In this document: piece after piece, positions 10,279-18,756 of the stretch
Numbering within the stretch: position 1 is the first letter of the stretch
Layout: each line of letters begins with the position of its first letter
Assembly: GCA_017794705.1 (NCBI GenBank)
Contig: CP051235.1
Span: 435,010-499,009 of the forward strand
Length of the DNA stretch: 64,000 nt
Direction: 5' to 3'
Source: Devosia sp.
Lineage (GTDB): Bacteria > Pseudomonadota > Alphaproteobacteria > Rhizobiales > Devosiaceae
The notes under the pieces: generated by a model
Seen by the model: the letters and a program-made list of their open reading frames with translations, nothing else
Database searches by the model: none
Told to the model about the DNA's origin: nothing
Made by a program: the position numbers and the translations under genes

Positions 10279-11760
10279 TTAGATTCCAAGCTTGGATTTC
10301 AAAATCTCGTTGACCGCCTGCGGGTTGGCTTTGCCTTGGGTCTGTTTCATCACCTGGCCAACAAACCAGCCCAACAGGCCGGGCTTCTCCCTGACCTTTT
10401 CGACCTGATCCGGGTTTCCGGCGATGATTTCGTCGACGATCTTTTCGATCGCGCCGGTGTCGGAGACCTGCTTCATGCCGCGCTCTTCAACCAGCTTTGC
10501 CGGGTCGCCGCCTTCGGTCCAGACGATTTCAAACAGGTCCTTGGCGATCTTGCCCGAGATTTCTCCCTGCGAAATCAGGTCAAAGATGCTGCCGAGTTGC
10601 GCGGCGCTGACCGGGCTGTCCTCGACGGACATGCCCTCTTTGGACAGGCGTCCGAACAGTTCGTTAATCACCCAGTTTGCTGCCAGCTTGCCGTCGCGGC
10701 CCCTTGCGACGTCCTCGAAATAGTCAACAGAAGTGCGTTCAGCAACGAGCACCGAGGCGTCATAGGGTGTCACACCATATTCCGCGATCAGCCGATCGTG
10801 CTTTTCGTCCGGCAATTCAGGCAGGTCTTGGGCCAACATCGCAATGAAGGCATCGTCGAATTCGAGCGGCAACAGGTCCGGGTCCGGGAAATAGCGGTAG
10901 TCGTGCGCCTCTTCCTTGGAGCGCATTGAGCGGGTTTCGCCGGTTTTCGGGTCAAATAGTCGGGTTTCCTGATCGATGGTGCCGCCGTCTTCCAGAATGT
11001 CGATCTGGCGGCGCGCTTCATATTCGATCGCCTGGCCGGCAAAGCGGACCGAGTTGACGTTCTTGATCTCGCATCGGGTACCGAATTCGCCGCCGGGGCG
11101 GCGCACCGACACGTTGATGTCGGCGCGCATGGAGCCCTGCTCCATGTTGCCGTCGCAGGTGCCGAGATAACGCAGGATGGTGCGCAGCTTGCTGAGATAG
11201 GCTCGCGCTTCTGCCGATGAGCGCAGATCGGGTTTGGAAACAATTTCCATCAGCGCCACGCCGGACCGGTTGAGATCGACAAAACTCATGTTGGGATGCT
11301 GATCGTGGATCGACTTGCCGGCGTCCTGCTCCAGGTGCAAACGTTCGATGCCGATCTCGACCTCGCCATCTTCGCCCAGATCGAGCTTGACCACGCCCTC
11401 GCCAACAATCGGATCCTTGAACTGCGAGATCTGATAGCCTTGCGGCAGATCAGGATAAAAGTAGTTCTTGCGGTCAAACAGCGAGCGTTTGTTGATCTTT
11501 GCTTTGAGGCCGAGCCCGGTGCGAACAGCCTGCCGCACGCATTCCTCATTGATGACGGGCAGCATGCCGGGCATGGCGGCATCGACAAAGGACACGTTTG
11601 AGTTGGGCGGGCGGCCGAATTCGGTCGAGGAGCCGGAAAACAGTTTTGACTCAGAGGTCACTTGGGCATGAACTTCCATGCCAATAACCATTTCCCAATC
11701 GCCGGTGGCGCCGGAAATGAAATATTTGGGCGTAGGCGTACGTGTGTCGACGAGAGACAT
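10279..11760 (-). CDS. gatB: Asp-tRNA(Asn)/Glu-tRNA(Gln) amidotransferase subunit B
   Basis: Subunit of the GatCAB complex that converts mischarged Glu-tRNA(Gln) and/or Asp-tRNA(Asn) to the amidated forms. The 493-residue protein has the cradle domain with the signatures [12 protein letters not shown] and [10 protein letters not shown], the metal/tRNA site region ([10 protein letters not shown]), and the C-terminal YqeY-like tail domain ending [15 protein letters not shown]. gatB stands apart from gatC and gatA, which are 3.4 kb away on the same strand. A GNAT gene and chorismate mutase lie immediately upstream and may share its transcript. Confidence 0.96.
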   Translation of the reverse strand: MSLVDTRTPTPKYFISGATGDWEMVIGMEVHAQVTSESKLFSGSSTEFGRPPNSNVSFVDAAMPGMLPVINEECVRQAVRTGLGLKAKINKRSLFDRKNYFYPDLPQGYQISQFKDPIVGEGVVKLDLGEDGEVEIGIERLHLEQDAGKSIHDQHPNMSFVDLNRSGVALMEIVSKPDLRSSAEARAYLSKLRTILRYLGTCDGNMEQGSMRADINVSVRRPGGEFGTRCEIKNVNSVRFAGQAIEYEARRQIDILEDGGTIDQETRLFDPKTGETRSMRSKEEAHDYRYFPDPDLLPLEFDDAFIAMLAQDLPELPDEKHDRLIAEYGVTPYDASVLVAERTSVDYFEDVARGRDGKLAANWVINELFGRLSKEGMSVEDSPVSAAQLGSIFDLISQGEISGKIAKDLFEIVWTEGGDPAKLVEERGMKQVSDTGAIEKIVDEIIAGNPDQVEKVREKPGLLGWFVGQVMKQTQGKANPQAVNEILKSKLGI

Positions 11761-11778
11761 AAGAATTCCGGATGCTGG

Positions 11779-12291
11779 TCAGTCGATATCGGCGATGATG
11801 CCATTAAACGGATTGAGCCGTTTTTCAAGCCTGATGCCCTCAAGCCCTCTTGCAGCGGCCGAACCGGGGGCATGGGCAAGGATGTGGTAGCCTTGCGAGA
11901 AATAGAACTGCACGGCGCGCACATTGTCGGCCGGCGTGTCGAGCATGACGCGATCAATCCCTTCGAGCTCCATCATCGCCTCGGTGCGGGCCAACAGCAA
12001 AGTTCCGATCCCCTGCCCCTGCACTTCGGGTGCGACGAGCAGGTAGGGAACATAGATGCTCCCCGGAGTGCGGGCGACCCAGCCGAGCAATTGCTCCCCG
12101 GTAGCGGCGACCAGGATATTGCTGATTGCCCGCTCTGTGTAGGCGCGCTGGCGATGCCGTTCCCGATCGCGCATGCCCGGTGATTCCGGCAGCAAGGGCC
12201 GGATGGAGGCATCCCAGGCGTCAAATCCGAGCGCGGCGAGACGTGGTGCCTCACCTTTCTCTGCTTTGCGGATTTTGACGCCAAGTACCAT
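11779..12291 (-). CDS. GNAT family N-acetyltransferase
   Basis: 170-residue acyl-CoA-dependent acetyltransferase. The acetyl-CoA-binding motif A reads LVAPEVQGQGIGTLLL (about residues 85-100), with the expected Q-x-x-G-x-G pattern, and is followed by a helix and the DNVRAVQFYFSQGY motif B near 125-138. The acceptor cannot be predicted. Its ATG abuts the chorismate mutase stop and it ends 18 bases before gatB, so the three genes look like one operon. Confidence 0.85.
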   Translation of the reverse strand: MVLGVKIRKAEKGEAPRLAALGFDAWDASIRPLLPESPGMRDRERHRQRAYTERAISNILVAATGEQLLGWVARTPGSIYVPYLLVAPEVQGQGIGTLLLARTEAMMELEGIDRVMLDTPADNVRAVQFYFSQGYHILAHAPGSAAARGLEGIRLEKRLNPFNGIIADID

Positions 12292-12612
12292 TCAGGCCTG
12301 ATCCTTTAGAGCGCGGGCGGTGATGATGTTCTTTTCGTAAGCGATGTTCCAGTCGATCAGCGTTCGCCAGATGGTTTCGGCCTGATCGCTGTCCATATCC
12401 AGTTCGTCAGCCATGCCGCGAAGGCGTGAAATCACTTCGGCGATACGTTCCGGCGCCTGTACCTCATCAACATTCGCCTTCAATTCGGCCATTCGCGTGA
12501 CGTAGGCGTGTCGTTCGGCAAACAGGCGCAACAGGGCCTGGTCAATCCGGTCGATTTCGGCGCGGACGTCCTGTTTGGTGGCGCAATCTTTGGGCAGCTT
12601 GATCTCGGTCAT
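12292..12612 (-). CDS. Chorismate mutase (AroQ class)
   Basis: Converts chorismate to prephenate for Phe/Tyr synthesis. The 106-residue all-helical protein matches the AroQ fold. The N-terminal VRAEIDRIDQALLRLFAERH helix carries the Arg and Glu/Asp residues of the active site. The middle helix YVTRMAELK has the conserved Lys, and the C-terminal helix is WRTLIDWNIAYEKN. The frame remains open to 12762, but the leading 50 residues have no family resemblance, so I chose the ATG at 12612, which has AGG upstream. Confidence 0.87.
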   Translation of the reverse strand: MTEIKLPKDCATKQDVRAEIDRIDQALLRLFAERHAYVTRMAELKANVDEVQAPERIAEVISRLRGMADELDMDSDQAETIWRTLIDWNIAYEKNIITARALKDQA

Positions 12613-12898
12613 GGAACCTGTCGTCAGGATGATATGTGATGAGCAGGTTTGCACTGCCCGCAGGTGATTATCAACTGGTTCGGCGCTCTTTCCAAGTGTC
12701 CGGGCACGGCCTATGATGGCCATGCACGAGCGGAATAATTCCCACGGAGCCTTTGTGTCCATACTGCCGGTGATTGCCTAGCCCGCGCTGAATTCAATGC
12801 GGGCGAAATGAACCTGATCGCCCCTGCTCTGCGAGATGCGGGCGGGTGCGGAATGTGGTGCGCGCTGCGGCGCGCGGCAATTCGACAGACCAGACGAC

Positions 12899-13156
12899 AT
12901 GGATATCTCCAAAGACGAACAGCGCATCCTGCATGTGCTGGCCCAGGGCGGACGCATCGTTGCCCTGAAAGACGAACGCGGCAAGATCAACGGCATTGAG
13001 TGCTACACCCGAGAGGGGTGGCTAATGACCCGATGCACACCGCTCCTGTTCCGCAAACTCAAGGCCAAGCGGGCCATCCGGTCACAGCGTTCCGGCCCCT
13101 ACCGCATCACGCGGCGCGGACTGGAACTGGTGCGGGCTGAAGTGAACAACCGCTGA
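12899..13156 (+). CDS. YjhX (TopAI, UPF0386) family protein
   Basis: 85-residue protein matching the length and sequence pattern of YjhX: MDISKDEQRILHVLAQGG, IECYTREGW, LFRKLKAKR and GPYRITRRGLELVRA. In E. coli YjhX (TopAI) is reported to inhibit topoisomerase I and is neutralised by the adjacent YjhQ acetyltransferase. Here no antitoxin gene is adjacent. A GNAT gene lies about 600 bases away on the opposite strand, and topA is 10 kb downstream. The family is widespread in alphaproteobacteria and may simply be a regulator. The frame opens upstream at 12836, but homologues start at the MDIS-type sequence. Confidence 0.82.
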   Translation: MDISKDEQRILHVLAQGGRIVALKDERGKINGIECYTREGWLMTRCTPLLFRKLKAKRAIRSQRSGPYRITRRGLELVRAEVNNR

Positions 13157-13162
13157 GGCAGG

Positions 13163-13357
13163 TCAGGATTCTGGATCGGCGAAGCTGAGCCCGTGCTCGG
13201 CCAGAACCGGTTTCAGGATCCTGATCCCCTTGGGGCCGAAGCCGTGCAGTGCCAGCAGTTCCTTTTCAGAGTGCTCGGCCACCTGTTCGAGCGTGGTGAC
13301 ACCGATCGTGGCGAGTGCCCGGGTGGCGGGTTTGCTGATCCTGGGCAGATCAGTCAT
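13163..13357 (-). CDS. Small helix-hairpin-helix protein
   Basis: 64-residue protein resembling the helix-hairpin-helix region found in the C-terminal domain of RNA polymerase alpha and similar DNA-binding modules. It has LPRISKPATRALATIGVTTLEQVAEHS followed by LLALHGFGPKGIRILKPVL, with the GFGPKG hairpin. It probably contacts nucleic acid without sequence specificity. It is four bases downstream of the next gene on the same strand, so the two are likely cotranscribed. Confidence 0.72.
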   Translation of the reverse strand: MTDLPRISKPATRALATIGVTTLEQVAEHSEKELLALHGFGPKGIRILKPVLAEHGLSFADPES

Positions 13358-13360
13358 CGG

Positions 13361-13675
13361 TCAGTGCCTTGAACTTGAAAGAAGCTCTGCAAGGAATTCC
13401 CACTCTTCTGACACGTTGGGCTTGGCGCGACGCGTGCCGGCGCGGCGATACCAGTAATCGGCATTGCCGAGATCGGCCTCGATCCAGTGCGCAAGGGCAT
13501 GCACGAGGTCGACGTCAGGATTGCCCTCTTCATACTGACAGATCAGATGCGCCTGCTCCCATTCCGGCCCCACTTTCAGGCCGCCTTTCTTCAGCCACCA
13601 CATGGCCTGTAATGGCTTTGAGATGCCGGACGGCGGTTCTGGCTGGTCGAGCGTGGCGGAGAGCGGTTCGGGCAT
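13361..13675 (-). CDS. Conserved hypothetical protein
   Basis: 104 residues, soluble. The core ALAHWIEADLGNADYWYRRAG and the tryptophan-rich LQAMWWLKKGG...EWEQAHLI stretch match a widespread but uncharacterised proteobacterial family I remember only as hypothetical. The helical pairs are reminiscent of a single tetratricopeptide-like unit. I chose the ATG at 13675 rather than the TTG at 13687. It is followed directly by the helix-hairpin-helix gene. The function is unknown. Confidence 0.65.
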   Translation of the reverse strand: MPEPLSATLDQPEPPSGISKPLQAMWWLKKGGLKVGPEWEQAHLICQYEEGNPDVDLVHALAHWIEADLGNADYWYRRAGTRRAKPNVSEEWEFLAELLSSSRH

Positions 13676-13738
13676 GGTCGGGGTCAACTCAACTGTGATA
13701 GAGGCAAAAACAAATATGCATCTTCAAAGGTTCAGACA

Positions 13739-14569
13739 ATGACACAAGCCAACCCGGACCAGAAAAGCAAGGGCGAGCGGTTTTTCGAACTGCATCATCA
13801 GGGGCATACATTTGTCATTCCCAACCCATGGGATGCGGGCAGCGCCAAGATATTGGCTTCGATAGGCTATGATGCTCTTGCCACCACTTCAGTCGGGCTG
13901 GATCACGCCAGCGGACATCATTCCGGATCGGCGGGACGTACGGAAATCCTCGCGAACGCCCGGTTGATTGCCGCGGCGACCAACCTGCCGGTTTCCATTG
14001 ATCTGGAGGATTGCTACGGCGACGATACGGACGGGGTTGCCGAAACAGTCCGGCTGGCTGCCGCCACCGGTGCTGTCGGTGGATCAATTGAGGACATTCG
14101 GTTCAACTCTGGCGGAGAGTTCTATGAGTTCGACGAAGCGCTGGCCCGGGTGGAGGCGGCGGTCGCCGCGGCGCGCGCCCTGCCCTTCAAATTCACGCTG
14201 ACGGCGCGTTGCGAGAACTTCCTCTTCGGCCGTCCGGACATGGACGATACGATCAAGCGTCTCAATGCGTTCGCCGATGCGGGCGCGGATGTGCTTTACG
14301 CCCCCGGTCTGACTTCGGCCGATGAAATCCAGACGCTGGTCTCGTCGGTCGACAAACCGGTGAACGTCCTGCTCGGTCTCGCCAACACCACGCTGACCAT
14401 GGCCGACATGCACAGGCTGAGCGTGGCGCGGGTCAGCCTTGGGTCGGGCCTTCATCGGGCGGCGCTCACTGCCTTTTTGAATGCGGCGGAAGAAATTTCC
14501 GAGAACGGGACGTTCGGGTTCACCGCCGGGCTGCTCAGCATGGATGCCATCGACGAGATGATGGACTAA
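13739..14569 (+). CDS. Isocitrate lyase / PEP mutase family protein
   Basis: 276-residue TIM-barrel enzyme of the PEP mutase/2-methylisocitrate lyase superfamily. The N-terminal strand FVIPNPWDAGSAKIL, the metal-binding SIDLEDCYGDD and the TARCENFLFGR segment are visible. The true isocitrate lyase loop (K-K-C-G-H) is replaced by ASGHHSG near residue 60. The substrate is therefore uncertain: C-C or C-P lyase activity on an alpha-keto or hydroxy acid. The last 40 residues are echoed by a degraded, diverged copy at 15049-15120 downstream. Confidence 0.82.
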   Translation: MTQANPDQKSKGERFFELHHQGHTFVIPNPWDAGSAKILASIGYDALATTSVGLDHASGHHSGSAGRTEILANARLIAAATNLPVSIDLEDCYGDDTDGVAETVRLAAATGAVGGSIEDIRFNSGGEFYEFDEALARVEAAVAAARALPFKFTLTARCENFLFGRPDMDDTIKRLNAFADAGADVLYAPGLTSADEIQTLVSSVDKPVNVLLGLANTTLTMADMHRLSVARVSLGSGLHRAALTAFLNAAEEISENGTFGFTAGLLSMDAIDEMMD

Positions 14570-14619
14570 ATTTGCAGGTCACCCGTCCAACGCTACTTTT
14601 TACTTAAGGAAATGATGTA

Positions 14620-15035
14620 ATGGGCTGGATTTATAAGTCATTCTCGATTATCATTTTTTATTGTTCGTTTGGCTATTTAATTTTATTAGCGTTTAGTTTG
14701 ATTTTTTCTTTGACACTTCCGTACTTCCCAGATCGATCCGCGACATTTTTTGGTCAGACCAGCTGTTACTGGACCGATGCCATGATTGTTTTTGTGGAAT
14801 GCGCCCCCAGGGCCTGCCCGGCAGCGTTCTGAGCAGTTTTTTCAATCTTTGGCTTCAATTGATCTATAGTCCGATGTTCTCAGTTGGGTTGATTTCGCAA
14901 GCAATCGCAGAAGGTCAATTCACAATCTTGGGACCTCTACTAGGGACAACGGTCCTTGTTTATCTCCCGATCGTGACCTTTATAGTGCTTGCGTATAGGA
15001 AACTCAGACGGAAGGTACCAGAGCGGGACCACTAG
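14620..15035 (+). pseudogene. Frameshifted small membrane protein gene in AT-rich patch
   Basis: Two overlapping reading frames together make one plausible membrane protein. The first (14620-14832) starts with an ATG after AAGGA and encodes a very hydrophobic N-terminus (FSIIIFYCSFGYLILLAF). The second (from about 14804 to 15035) continues with LSSFFNLWLQLIYSPMF and two further hydrophobic stretches, ending in RKLRRKVPERDH. They join if one base is added in the C-run at 14804-14808, giving ...VECAPQGLPGS.... This is a real frameshift or a homopolymer sequencing error. Base composition is clearly lower in GC than all neighbours, suggesting acquisition. The family is not recognised. Confidence 0.6.
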
Positions 15036-15048
15036 CAACAAATTGCCC

Positions 15049-15120
15049 GGGTTATTCCGGGCAGCTTTGACCGCTTTCCTTCGTGCTTCATCGGCGATCG
15101 ACGAGATGATGGACGGCTAG
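15049..15120 (+). pseudogene. Remnant of a second PEP mutase-like gene end
   Basis: An in-frame stretch encodes GLFRAALTAFLRA then SSAIDEMMDG and a stop. It aligns with the end of the intact gene upstream (GLHRAALTAFLNA ... DAIDEMMD), with about twenty internal codons missing. The DNA differs at most synonymous positions, so it is not a fresh duplication. It looks like the tail of a diverged allele or paralogue left behind by recombination or insertion of the AT-rich segment. Confidence 0.7.
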
Positions 15121-15123
15121 CGC

Positions 15124-16608
15124 CTACCACCAGACCTTGGGCTCGAAGCCGCCGCCGTTGGCCTTCTCGATCACGCGTCCCGCAGCGAAGAGGGTTTCCT
15201 CGTCGAACGGCTTGCCGATGAGTTGCAGGCCAAGTGGCAACCCGTTGGTGTCCTTACCAGCGGGGACCGCAATGCCAGGCAATCCGGCCATGTTCACAGT
15301 CACGGTGAAGACGTCGTTGAGATACATCTTGATTGGATCGGCGGCCATGTCCTGATCGGCGATGCCGAAAGCGGCGGACGGGGTAGCGGGGGTCAGGATC
15401 GCGTCGATACCGTCGTTGAAAGCCTGTTCGAAGTCGCGCTTGATCAGCGTACGGACCTTCTGGGCGCGGACATAATAGGCGTCGTAGTAGCCGGCCGACA
15501 GCACATAGGTGCCGATCATCACCCGGCGCTTGACCTCGCGCCCGAAGCCGGCCGCGCGCGTCTGCTCGTACATGTCGGTGATGTCCTTGCCGGTCTTGCG
15601 CAGCCCGTACTTTACGCCGTCGTAGCGGGCCAGGTTGGACGAGGCTTCTGCCGGAGCAACGATGTAGTAAGCTGGCAGGGCGTATTTCGTGTGTGGCAGG
15701 GAAATGTCGCGCACCGTGGCGCCCTCGGCCTTCAACCACTCCAGCCCCTGGGTCCAGAGCTTCTCGATCTCCGCGGGCATGCCATCCATGCGGTATTCTT
15801 TCGGCACCCCGATGGTGACGCCTTTGACGCCGCGTTCGACAGCGGCGGCAAAATCGGGGACGGCCAGATCGACGCTGGTTGAATCCTTGGGGTCAAACCC
15901 GGACATGGACTGCAGCATGATTGCCGCGTCCTCGACCGTCCGGGCGATCGGGCCAGCCTGATCAAGCGACGACGCGAAGGCCACGACGCCCCAGCGCGAG
16001 CAGCGGCCGTAAGTTGGCTTGATGCCGACGGTGCCGGTGAAGGCCGCCGGTTGGCGGATGGATCCGCCAGTGTCGGTTGCCGTTGCCGCTGCACAGAGCC
16101 AGGCCGAGGTTGCTGCCGCCGAGCCTCCGGAGGAGCCCCCGGGGACGAGGTCCTTGTTGGAGTTCTCGGCACGCCAGGGATTCACCACCGGGCCGTAATA
16201 CGAAGTCTCGTTAGACGAACCCATTGCGAATTCGTCCATGTTGAGTTTGCCCAGCATCACGGCGCCGTGGTTCCACAGCTGCTGGGTGATGGTGGATTCA
16301 TACTCCGGCAGAAAGTGATCAAGGATGTGGCTGGCGGCCTGGGTGTGGGCACCCTTGGTGGCAAACAGGTCCTTGATTCCGAGCGGCACGCCCTCAAGCG
16401 GCCCGCCCTTTCCTTTTTGTAGCTTTTCGTCACTGGCCCTGGCCATGTCGCGTGCCTGGTCCGACGTCACCGCGACATAAGGGTTCAACTTCGGGTTGGC
16501 CGCCTCGATCGCCGACAAATAGGCGTCGGTGGCCTCCACGGAGGTGAATTCCTTGGCTTTCAGGCCATCACGGAGAGCGGCAAGGCTTAGTCTGGTCAGA
16601 TCGGACAC
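15124..16608 (-). CDS. gatA: Asp-tRNA(Asn)/Glu-tRNA(Gln) amidotransferase subunit A
   Basis: Glutaminase subunit of GatCAB, an amidase-signature enzyme that supplies ammonia to GatB. The 494-residue protein has the catalytic Lys in [11 protein letters not shown] (near residue 76) and the Ser-cisSer-Lys amidase signature in [13 protein letters not shown] and [16 protein letters not shown] (150-180). It starts with GTG at 16608 after an AGGAT site. It is the last gene of a gatC-GNAT-gatA run. Confidence 0.97.
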   Translation of the reverse strand: MSDLTRLSLAALRDGLKAKEFTSVEATDAYLSAIEAANPKLNPYVAVTSDQARDMARASDEKLQKGKGGPLEGVPLGIKDLFATKGAHTQAASHILDHFLPEYESTITQQLWNHGAVMLGKLNMDEFAMGSSNETSYYGPVVNPWRAENSNKDLVPGGSSGGSAAATSAWLCAAATATDTGGSIRQPAAFTGTVGIKPTYGRCSRWGVVAFASSLDQAGPIARTVEDAAIMLQSMSGFDPKDSTSVDLAVPDFAAAVERGVKGVTIGVPKEYRMDGMPAEIEKLWTQGLEWLKAEGATVRDISLPHTKYALPAYYIVAPAEASSNLARYDGVKYGLRKTGKDITDMYEQTRAAGFGREVKRRVMIGTYVLSAGYYDAYYVRAQKVRTLIKRDFEQAFNDGIDAILTPATPSAAFGIADQDMAADPIKMYLNDVFTVTVNMAGLPGIAVPAGKDTNGLPLGLQLIGKPFDEETLFAAGRVIEKANGGGFEPKVWW

Positions 16609-16631
16609 TGTGAAATCCTGGATTGCTGGGC

Positions 16632-17096
16632 TCAGAGAGCCCGTTCGTAAAAGGCGCTATATTGACTGTCGGGATAATCGGCAAATGCCGGGCAAGGCGT
16701 GTAGCCTGAACGCTGATACAGGCGATGCGCCTCGGGCATCACCCGTTCGGCGCCGGTTTCCAGCTTGAGCAAGGTCAGGCCCATGGACCGGGCTTCAAGT
16801 TCCAGACGTTCCACGATCTGCTTGCCGACGCGCTGCCCGCGCACCTCGGGCACCGTATACATGCGCTTGAGTTCGCCCGTGGTCGCGTCGAGTTGCTTGA
16901 GCGAGCCCATGCCGACGGCTTTGCCGGTCTCGTCACGGGCCACGAACACGTGCGTATCCGGCCCGGCCATTTGCTCAGCGGTCATTTGAAACTGAAACTG
17001 CGGCGGCGAAAGCGGGTTCAGATGCGCATTGAGGTCGGCAACGAACTGTCGGACATCGTCCTGCAAAGGGCTCTCGCGTGTAATGGTCACGCTCAC
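16632..17096 (-). CDS. GNAT family N-acetyltransferase
   Basis: 154-residue acetyltransferase with motif [16 protein letters not shown] (about 82-96) and the following [15 protein letters not shown] and [13 protein letters not shown] segments typical of GNATs that act on small molecules or protein N-termini. The acceptor is unknown. It starts with GTG at 17096, with GGAG seven bases upstream, directly after the gatC stop. It is wedged between gatC and gatA, so is probably coexpressed with them. Confidence 0.84.
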   Translation of the reverse strand: MSVTITRESPLQDDVRQFVADLNAHLNPLSPPQFQFQMTAEQMAGPDTHVFVARDETGKAVGMGSLKQLDATTGELKRMYTVPEVRGQRVGKQIVERLELEARSMGLTLLKLETGAERVMPEAHRLYQRSGYTPCPAFADYPDSQYSAFYERAL

Positions 17097-17100
17097 CCGG

Positions 17101-17388
17101 CTACTCCACCACCTTCGGCACCATGAAGAAATTGTCCTCGGACAACGGCGCGTTGGCGACGATTTTTTCGGCCTGATCGCCGTCCGTGACCTTGTCCTCG
17201 CGGCGGCGCAGCGACATGGGCATGACCGAGGTCATCGGCTCGACGCCCTCAACATCAACCTCGTTGAGCTGTTCGACGAAACCGAGGATCGAATTGAGTT
17301 CGGTGCGATAGGATTCGACCTGATCCTCGTCGATGTGGATACGGGCCAGACGGCCAATACGGCGGACAGTTTCGGCATCAACCGACAT
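17101..17388 (-). CDS. gatC: Asp-tRNA(Asn)/Glu-tRNA(Gln) amidotransferase subunit C
   Basis: Small 95-residue subunit that wraps around GatA and stabilises the GatAB interface. The sequence [38 protein letters not shown] and the C-terminal [17 protein letters not shown] tail are diagnostic. The open frame extends to 17751, but only the ATG at 17388 gives a normal GatC length. It is first in the gatC-GNAT-gatA operon. Confidence 0.95.
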   Translation of the reverse strand: MSVDAETVRRIGRLARIHIDEDQVESYRTELNSILGFVEQLNEVDVEGVEPMTSVMPMSLRRREDKVTDGDQAEKIVANAPLSEDNFFMVPKVVE

Positions 17389-17473
17389 GTCAAATCTCCA
17401 GCAAATGCGCAGGCATGGTGGCAACGAACGGCTGCTTGTAGCAACCGCGGTGCGCCGGTTGCAACAGGCGAAA

Positions 17474-17989
17474 TCAGGCTTCCAGCGCCAGCCCCGGTTC
17501 GAGCATTTGCACCGCTGATCGCCCGGCATCGGCGGCGATGGCGGCGAAGTCGCGATCGGAAATGTCTTCAACAGCCAGTGCCACAAGTTTTGGGCGGACC
17601 TCGGCGAAGACTGCCCTCGCCTGCTCCACAATTCTTTCTGCGTCCAGAACGACGACAGTATCGTCGGCAAACCGGCCCCATGCAGCACCTGTTCCCGGCG
17701 CAAGAAACAGCGGCGGCTCGTCAGGTGCGACAAGAAACAGCCCGGCGGCAAACCGGCTCAGGTGAAGCTCGGTGTCGTTTGTCTGATCGATCAGACGCCG
17801 GGGAACCAGCTGAACCTGATCCGGATTGAAATCCGGCAATTCATTGTCGTCCAGATCGACAATTGCGTCGGCGCCGGACGACGCTTCATGTGCGTCGATT
17901 TGTGCGGGCGCCGCTCCCCGATGGACCAACACAATCTTGCCACCCAGATAAACGCGCCAGGTTTGGTCACCCAGCCAGGTGAGTTTCAT
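17474..17989 (-). CDS. Degenerate metallo-beta-lactamase-like protein
   Basis: 171 residues. The beginning [25 protein letters not shown] resembles the start of UPF0173-type metal-dependent hydrolases (usually MKLTWLGHSAF...). The signature metal site H-x-H-x-D-H is absent, and no histidine cluster replaces it. The C-terminal half ([18 protein letters not shown]) fits the alternating strand/helix of that fold. A non-catalytic or divergent member is the likely reading. I chose the internal ATG at 17989, because the longer frame to 18307 runs antisense into ruvX. It is divergent from ruvX by 60 bases. Confidence 0.6.
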   Translation of the reverse strand: MKLTWLGDQTWRVYLGGKIVLVHRGAAPAQIDAHEASSGADAIVDLDDNELPDFNPDQVQLVPRRLIDQTNDTELHLSRFAAGLFLVAPDEPPLFLAPGTGAAWGRFADDTVVVLDAERIVEQARAVFAEVRPKLVALAVEDISDRDFAAIAADAGRSAVQMLEPGLALEA

Positions 17990-18049
17990 TTCCGAATGTG
18001 CCTGATGTTTGTGTTGCGCCGGGGCACAAACTATGTCCCATAAGGCGTC

Positions 18050-18517
18050 ATGCCAACCGAATTTGAACCGCATCTGATCCTGCCGCCCAGCGGCAAGCTG
18101 ATGGGCCTCGACCTGGGGACCAAGACCATCGGCGTGGCCATTTCGGATGGTATGCGCTACAGCGCCACGCCGCTGGAAACCATCAAGCGCAGCAAATTCA
18201 CCGCCGACGCGGAACGGCTGGCGGCCCTCGCAACGCAACACCAGATTGTCGGGATAGTCTTGGGGCTGCCCCTCAACATGGATGGTTCTGAAGGTCCGCG
18301 TGCGCAATCGACGCGGGCCTTTGCGCGAAACCTCGCCACGAAGCTGGACCTGCCCCTCGCCTTCTGGGACGAGCGGCTTTCAACAAGCGCCGTCGAGCGC
18401 ACGCTTCTGGAAGCGGATGCCTCGCGGGCGCGTCGCGCCGAGGTGGTCGACAAGTTGGCAGCCAGCTACATCCTGCAGGGGGCGCTGGAGCGGATCCGGC
18501 GCGGTGATCGGGAGTAA
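18050..18517 (+). CDS. ruvX: Putative pre-16S rRNA nuclease / Holliday junction resolvase YqgF
   Basis: 155-residue RNase H-fold protein that takes part in 16S rRNA 5' maturation and, in some work, junction cleavage. Visible features are the first catalytic Asp in [17 protein letters not shown] (near residue 20), the [15 protein letters not shown] loop, the [11 protein letters not shown] motif near 107, and the final Asp in [13 protein letters not shown]. The length is slightly above the family norm because of a 16-residue N-terminal lead. Confidence 0.92.
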   Translation: MPTEFEPHLILPPSGKLMGLDLGTKTIGVAISDGMRYSATPLETIKRSKFTADAERLAALATQHQIVGIVLGLPLNMDGSEGPRAQSTRAFARNLATKLDLPLAFWDERLSTSAVERTLLEADASRARRAEVVDKLAASYILQGALERIRRGDRE

Positions 18518-18756
18518 GTTGAATTGGTCGGGTTGGTTCCCACCAATCCGAGGCGATACTTTATATTCAGATGAGAATTTGTTGCCCACCTTCAACTGAT
18601 TGTACGTCCGCGGGTATCTTCCGAAACACATGCATCGGCATCGATCTGAATGCCGTGATCTAGGGCGCGCCTCCGTTCACAATAATCATCCGGCAAGTCT
18701 TGCCCTTGACCAAGGGCTGGTTTAGACCGCGTGAAATCCAAGGCGGACGGAGCGCA

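Noticed and set aside
14804-14811. Programmed -1 frameshift signal in the AT-rich membrane gene
   Set aside because: The zero-frame codons GCC CCC AGG do not form a standard X-XXY-YYZ slippery site, and no stable downstream hairpin or pseudoknot is evident.
17101-17751. Long version of gatC (216 codons)
   Set aside because: The upstream 121 codons are antisense to the neighbouring gene's frame and lack any GatC similarity; the normal 95-residue protein starts at 17388.
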